Positions 5,331 to 9,293 of a stretch of DNA of 9,293 nucleotides are shown one piece after another. Below the pieces are notes generated by a model that had not been told where the DNA came from, made no database searches, and saw nothing but the letters and a program-made list of their open reading frames with translations. The stretch's first letter is position 1; each line of letters starts with the position of its first letter. Origin of the DNA: Gemmatimonadota bacterium (GTDB lineage: Bacteria > Latescibacterota > UBA2968 > UBA8231); the NCBI GenBank assembly GCA_028875335.1, contig JAPPEF010000097.1, forward strand, positions 1-9,293, written 5' to 3'. Position numbers and translations under genes: made by a program.

Positions 5331-8246
5331 TTGAGTATTCAGCCGTCCCGAACTAGCGAAATTGCCTTTAATGTCCCGCTATTGGATGTGCTTCGGACCA
5401 GGCATCCGCGCTGGCGGGATCACGCCGGTGTGGAGCAACAGTGGGTCCTACGCGAGACGGCACTGCGGCCGGATATCGTCATTCGTCCGCCGGGCGGCAT
5501 TCCGGTTATCTTGGAGACGGAGTTTATGCCAGCGCGCAGTGTCGAAGCGGATGCCCGAGCCCGCTTGGGGCAATTTTTGCAGTACAACGGCGATCGGATC
5601 GAACAGACTATCGCCGTCCAGATACCACGGGAACTGAGCCAAGTGCCGCAGGCGGACTTGGAGCAGCATATCGAGGCTGCCGAGTTCCGGTATTGCACGT
5701 ATTCGTTGCAAGAAGCGGATATGAGTGTGCGTTGGCCAGCTACGGGCTGGCTCGCCGGTAGTATTGACGACCTCGCTAGCTGTATTGAAAATGTCTCGCT
5801 GTCTGAGCGGCTGCTCGCCGAGGGAACGCAGATTCTGGAGCAGAGTATTGGCGAGGCCGCTGGTAAGTTGCGCGAAACGGCCGGCACTCATGCGCTGGGG
5901 AATATGGCGCAGTCCCTCCACCAAGAGGACGGCGAGCAGACCTCGCGCATGGCCATGGCCATCGTCGCCAACGCGCTCGTTTTTCACACCGCTATTGTTG
6001 AAGCTCACGGGATTGCCACTATCGACCAATTGCGTATTCCGGGGCGCAACGACGTCAGCAAGGGCCGTTTGCTTGAGTGTTGGCAGCATATTCTCGATAA
6101 CATCAACTACTATCCGATATTCCGCATCGCCTCCGATTTGCTTCTGCCGATCCCCGACGGCACGGCGAATGCGGTTCTCAATCGCCTCTCGCAGGCGGCC
6201 AGCGATTTGGCAGGCTTAGGAGCTACCACCTTGCACGACCTGTCCGGGCGGATGTTCCAACGGCTCATCGCTGACCGGAAATTCCTCGCCACCTTCTACA
6301 CGCTGCCGACCTCGGCGGCTCTGCTTGGCGAGTTGGCGGTGGCCCGTTTGGACGCGGAGACGGATTGGTCCGACCCGGACGCTTTCACTAGCCTCCGAGT
6401 CGCCGATTTGGCCTGTGGCACGGGTGCTCTACTTTCGGCAGCGTATCGCGCTCTAGCAGTGCGCTATCGGCGGACTGGCGGCGACGATCAGGCGCTGCAT
6501 CAGCAGATGATGGAACGTGCCCTTATCGCTGCGGACATCATGCCGGCGGCGACACACCTTACCGCGTCTATGCTGTCGAGTGCCCATCCGGGGACGACTT
6601 TTGGCCGCACCCGCGTTCACACATTGCCTTACGGACAGCAGAGTCAGGAAAAGCGGCATACGATGGCGTTGGGGGCACTTGATCTGATTGAGGATGACGC
6701 TGCGCCATCGCTGTTTGGCACTGGTGCCACAGTGGCCCACGGCACGGGCGCGGATGTGGAAACCGAGGGGAGCCAAGACATGATTCTCCCCCGCGAAACG
6801 GCCGATCTGGTGATAATGAATCCTCCCTTCACGCGACCGACGAACCACGAGAAAGCCGAGGTTCCTGTGCCGTCGTTTGCCGGGTTGAGCAAGACCGAAG
6901 ACGAACAGCAGGCCATGGCCAAGCGGCTAGCCGAGATACGTCAGCGGTTAGCCAATCCAGTCGGTCATGGCAACGCAGGGCTGGCTTCCAACTTCATTGA
7001 TCTCGCCCACGTCAAAACCAAGCCGGGTGGCGTCCTCGCACTGGTGTTACCGGCCTCGTGTGTGAGCGGTGGTTCTTGGGAGGACGTCCGCTGCTTGTTG
7101 GAACGAGAGTACGAAGACTTGGCCGTACTGACTATTGCTGCGTACGGCCAGACTGACCGGGCCTTTTCAGCAGATACTGGTATGGCCGAAGCTCTCGTGG
7201 TGGCTACTAAGTGTCGCGCCGGACGCAAGGGGAGCGGGGAAACGCTATTTGTCAATCTTCACCACCGGCCACATAGCCTCGCGGAAGCCTTTGAGATAGC
7301 GCGAGCAGTGCATCGTATCTCGCCTCAAGTTCGGCAAGGACGGTTGTGTGTGGGCGACCGAGAGACCATCGGCACGTATATTCGCGCCCCTTTAATCCAA
7401 GGCGGTTGTGCGTCTCTCCGCGAAACCACGCTCGCCGACGCCGCCCTTGGATTGTTGAAAAAAACGCTCCGGTTGCCCCAGGGATACTCCACTTCGTTCC
7501 CTACGATTTGCCTTGAGGTCATCGGCAAGAAGGGACTGCTTCACCGAGACATCTCCGGTAAGGCGAGCAACGGAGCACCGCGAGGGCCGTTTGAAATTAT
7601 TCCCATTCAGGGTGTGCCACAGTATCCGGTGTTGTGGGGCCACGACGCCGAGCGTGAACGGAGCCTCGTCGTCCCACCCGATAGAGAAGGCGAGGTGCGC
7701 CCCGGCTGCGACGACCGAGCCGTATTCGTCTGGAATCGCACGGCTTCTCGGCTGCACTTCAATCTCGATTTTCAGATCAACTCGCAAAGCCTTACCGCCT
7801 GTCTCACGCCGACCAAAGCGATCGGCGGTCGAGCGTGGCCCAACTTCATCCCAGAGCAAGGCGAGTGGACACCACCTCTCGTCTTGTGGTCCAACACGAC
7901 GCTAGGACTTCTTGCCTTCTGGTGGATTGGTACCCGACAACAGCAGGGCCGGGCATGTCTCACGATCACTCAGTTACCTCGCCTAACGGTCTTGGATCCA
8001 CGCTCCCTCAGCCAAGATCAGCTAACCCAAGCAGAGAACATCTTTGAGCAGTTCAAGGAAAAGGAGTTCTTGCCAGCCAATGAGGCATATCGGGATGAAG
8101 CTCGTCAAGCCCTTGACCGCGCTGTCTTAGTGGATCTGTTACAACTTCCCGAAGAAGTTCTTGAACCGCTCGCCATTTTGCGCGACCAATGGTGCGCAGA
8201 GCCAAGCGTTCACGGTGGCAAGAAGACGCGGATTGATAACAGTTAG
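5331..8246 (+). CDS. Type II-like restriction-modification enzyme: N6-adenine DNA methyltransferase with nuclease-like N-terminus
   Basis: This 971-residue protein looks like a single-chain restriction-modification enzyme. Near the N-terminus, Pro47-Asp48 and Glu62-x-Glu64 (PDIVI...VILETEF) resemble a PD-(D/E)xK nuclease core in its ExE form, as in BamHI; that part is inference. Residues about 300-600 are an N6-adenine methyltransferase: FYTLP (322-326), S-adenosylmethionine motif I DLACGTG (359-365), catalytic motif IV NPPF (497-500), then the PGGVLALVLP strand. The remaining C-terminal part probably recognises the target DNA and includes LWSNTTLG (852-859) and RQQQGR (869-874). No helicase motifs or separate specificity subunit are seen. 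The start is uncertain: TTG at 5331 has no Shine-Dalgarno, no ATG occurs before residue 66, and the frame is open back to 5223. It follows the antitoxin by 37 bases and precedes the next gene by 12, implying one operon. Methyltransferase identity is firm; cleavage activity is not. Confidence 0.85.
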   Translation: MSIQPSRTSEIAFNVPLLDVLRTRHPRWRDHAGVEQQWVLRETALRPDIVIRPPGGIPVILETEFMPARSVEADARARLGQFLQYNGDRIEQTIAVQIPRELSQVPQADLEQHIEAAEFRYCTYSLQEADMSVRWPATGWLAGSIDDLASCIENVSLSERLLAEGTQILEQSIGEAAGKLRETAGTHALGNMAQSLHQEDGEQTSRMAMAIVANALVFHTAIVEAHGIATIDQLRIPGRNDVSKGRLLECWQHILDNINYYPIFRIASDLLLPIPDGTANAVLNRLSQAASDLAGLGATTLHDLSGRMFQRLIADRKFLATFYTLPTSAALLGELAVARLDAETDWSDPDAFTSLRVADLACGTGALLSAAYRALAVRYRRTGGDDQALHQQMMERALIAADIMPAATHLTASMLSSAHPGTTFGRTRVHTLPYGQQSQEKRHTMALGALDLIEDDAAPSLFGTGATVAHGTGADVETEGSQDMILPRETADLVIMNPPFTRPTNHEKAEVPVPSFAGLSKTEDEQQAMAKRLAEIRQRLANPVGHGNAGLASNFIDLAHVKTKPGGVLALVLPASCVSGGSWEDVRCLLEREYEDLAVLTIAAYGQTDRAFSADTGMAEALVVATKCRAGRKGSGETLFVNLHHRPHSLAEAFEIARAVHRISPQVRQGRLCVGDRETIGTYIRAPLIQGGCASLRETTLADAALGLLKKTLRLPQGYSTSFPTICLEVIGKKGLLHRDISGKASNGAPRGPFEIIPIQGVPQYPVLWGHDAERERSLVVPPDREGEVRPGCDDRAVFVWNRTASRLHFNLDFQINSQSLTACLTPTKAIGGRAWPNFIPEQGEWTPPLVLWSNTTLGLLAFWWIGTRQQQGRACLTITQLPRLTVLDPRSLSQDQLTQAENIFEQFKEKEFLPANEAYRDEARQALDRAVLVDLLQLPEEVLEPLAILRDQWCAEPSVHGGKKTRIDNS

Positions 8247-8258
8247 TTAAAAGACGCC

Positions 8259-9113
8259 ATGAACGAAATTAAGAATAACAACTTGGTCACCTTTGAAGGC
8301 GTCAATGCGAAGGTCGCAAGAGCCGACAATGGATTGACCTCACTTAAAGACGAAATGAACAGATTTTGTAAAGAGCTGTGGCGGTCAGTCAATCGCGAAA
8401 TCCGAGAGGATACCGACGAGCAAATATGGATATATCGTGGCGAGACACCCAAAGTCCCCCTTGGGTGGTCGGTCAGGATCGGGGAAATCCTCTACAATTT
8501 GCGGTCCGCTCTCGATCACCTCGTCTGGCAGTTGGTCCTCATCAATGGACAGACTCCGGGACAGTACAACTCATTTCCTATTGTCAGTGACAAGTCAAAA
8601 TGGGATAAAGAAAAGTCTCGAAAACTCAAAGGCATCAGCCAAAAAGATGAGGAAATGATCCGGCGTCTACAACCATATACCGGGGGCATAAATTTGCCGT
8701 TTGATGTTTCGGCGTTCTGGGCACTCCACACACTTTGCAATATCGATAAATACCGGCATTTGATTTTGGCGGCTATCAGCTTAGATATGTCTAACCCAAT
8801 CTTTGGCCACGATTTCTCGCCGGTCCAAGGGCTCAAGGGACAGGTTTATTCAGGGAAGATTGTCAAAGGCAAAGTTCTGAGTTGCTTCAACAATGCAGAG
8901 ACAGAAATTAATCCCTCTTTTCAAATTGGTGTAAGCTTTGAAAAGTTTGAGAATATAGAGCTAAAAAAAGAGGATCGGTTGGCAGAAATCTTCTCCCGCA
9001 GCCTCTTTGTGAGGCCAGCCAGCACCGTCCTCTGTAAATGCCTTAAAGCTGTTCAAGGGGCCTTAAGCATATTCAAAGCTACCTTGATTAAAGGACACAC
9101 TCTGAATTACTGA
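8259..9113 (+). CDS. Uncharacterised protein with R-x4-H (HEPN-like) motif
   Basis: I do not recognise a characterised family for this 284-residue protein. It begins 12 bases after the methyltransferase stop, without a clear Shine-Dalgarno, so translation is probably coupled. It has no signal peptide or membrane segment. Visible blocks are a mostly helical N-terminus (15-60), the segment GEILYNLRSALDHLVWQLV (75-93) containing Arg82-SALD-His87, then FPIV (about 107-110), LQPYTGG, and a second helical block ALHTLCNIDKYRHL (155-168) with His157, Asp163 and Arg166. Proteins sharing the RSALDHLVW and NIDK-R blocks seem to exist widely as hypotheticals; this is memory, not a search. The R-x4-H spacing fits the active-site motif of HEPN ribonucleases, although HEPN proteins usually have a polar Asn, Asp or His after the Arg. 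The AT-rich composition and the place next to toxin-antitoxin and methyltransferase genes make a defence accessory or effector role plausible, not shown. Confidence 0.75.
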   Translation: MNEIKNNNLVTFEGVNAKVARADNGLTSLKDEMNRFCKELWRSVNREIREDTDEQIWIYRGETPKVPLGWSVRIGEILYNLRSALDHLVWQLVLINGQTPGQYNSFPIVSDKSKWDKEKSRKLKGISQKDEEMIRRLQPYTGGINLPFDVSAFWALHTLCNIDKYRHLILAAISLDMSNPIFGHDFSPVQGLKGQVYSGKIVKGKVLSCFNNAETEINPSFQIGVSFEKFENIELKKEDRLAEIFSRSLFVRPASTVLCKCLKAVQGALSIFKATLIKGHTLNY

Positions 9114-9243
9114 GATCGCCCTCTCCTCTGCCGTCTTCGCTCCATACGAATCCTTGCCCTTGACCACCAACAACGTGTGGAGCCTCAAGCTAGAGATACG
9201 CAGTGCCTATCTGGATTCCATTCACTTCTGTTAGGAGTAAAAA
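9114..9243. other. Intergenic gap between the cassette and the cyclase-family gene
   Basis: These 130 bases hold no gene I can support. A short frame is open from about 9106 to the TAG near 9231 but has no start codon of note and no recognisable product. I see no tRNA, no strong terminator hairpin and no direct repeat matching the left edge of the cassette. It ends with the ribosome binding site of the next gene. Confidence 0.5.
9233..9237 (+). promoter_or_regulatory. Ribosome binding site of the cyclase-family gene
   Basis: AGGAG is followed by a 6-base A-rich spacer and the ATG at 9244. It is the strongest start signal in this part of the window and supports a real gene beginning at 9244. 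Confidence 0.75.
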
Positions 9244-9293
9244 ATGATTGATCTGAGCAAGTACCGCATTATCGACCTATCGCACGAGATGGT
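9244..9293 (+). CDS. Cyclase-family protein (kynurenine formamidase-like), 5' fragment
   Basis: Only 16 codons are inside the window: MIDLSKYRIIDLSHEM. The YRIIDLSHEM segment matches the N-terminal strand of the cyclase/kynurenine formamidase family, metal-dependent hydrolases whose N-terminus commonly reads IDLSH. The metal-binding HxGTHxD motif that would settle the call lies beyond the window. A strong AGGAG at 9233-9237 supports the start. Such genes are common in the same kind of catabolic clusters as the sulfatase and enolase-superfamily genes upstream, so it may once have been their near neighbour before the cassette at 4463-9113 was inserted. That history is inference. Confidence 0.6.
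   Translation, partial: MIDLSKYRIIDLSHEM

Noticed and set aside
5448..6089. 213-codon open frame on the - strand
   Set aside because: It overlaps the methyltransferase N-terminal region in antisense and shows no motif or start signal.
9106..9231. Short open frame in the gap before the cyclase-family gene
   Set aside because: About 40 codons with no good start, no Shine-Dalgarno and no recognisable product; cannot be told from chance or a degraded remnant.
4463..9243. Search for direct repeats, integrase, transposase or tRNA at the cassette edges
   Set aside because: None was visible by eye at either edge, so no mobile-element feature is claimed.

Overview
The window is gene-dense, and all convincing genes lie on the + strand. 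The flanking genes are GC-rich: a surface-type protein with a C-terminal FlgD-like Ig domain, a formylglycine-type sulfatase, an enolase-superfamily (mandelate racemase group) enzyme, and the first codons of a cyclase-family protein. This mix resembles the accessory catabolic gene sets of uncultured marine or sponge-associated bacteria of the Latescibacterota/Poribacteria kind. That placement is an impression from gene content; no phylogenetic marker is present.

Layout. At 3-1805 is the 3' part of a large discoidin-like/FlgD-Ig protein. Nine bases later comes a sulfatase (1815-3263). After a 38-base gap with a strong ribosome binding site comes a mandelate racemase-type enzyme (3302-4462). 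These three probably form one transcription unit for a polysaccharide or sugar-acid substrate that I cannot name. At the far end a cyclase-family gene starts at 9244 and runs out of the window.

Between these catabolic genes, 4463-9113 holds a different kind of cargo. It contains a HigB/HigA-type toxin-antitoxin pair (4581-5293) with its own candidate promoter, then a 971-residue N6-adenine DNA methyltransferase of restriction-enzyme type (5331-8246), then a 284-residue protein of no known function with an R-x4-H motif (8259-9113). The toxin-antitoxin genes and the last gene are visibly more AT-rich than the flanks. The spacing (4-base overlap, 37 bases, 12 bases) suggests one co-transcribed cassette. 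I read it as a compact defence island: an addiction module, a single-polypeptide restriction-modification candidate whose N-terminus carries a PD...ExE nuclease-like signature, and a possible HEPN-like effector.

Features most worth checking are an 11-base A run near the 3' end of the antitoxin gene that could join the antitoxin frame to the methyltransferase frame, the lack of an ATG or Shine-Dalgarno at the methyltransferase start, and replacement of the expected catalytic Asp by Asn277 in the enolase-superfamily enzyme. No tRNA, rRNA, CRISPR array, insertion sequence or integrase was seen.
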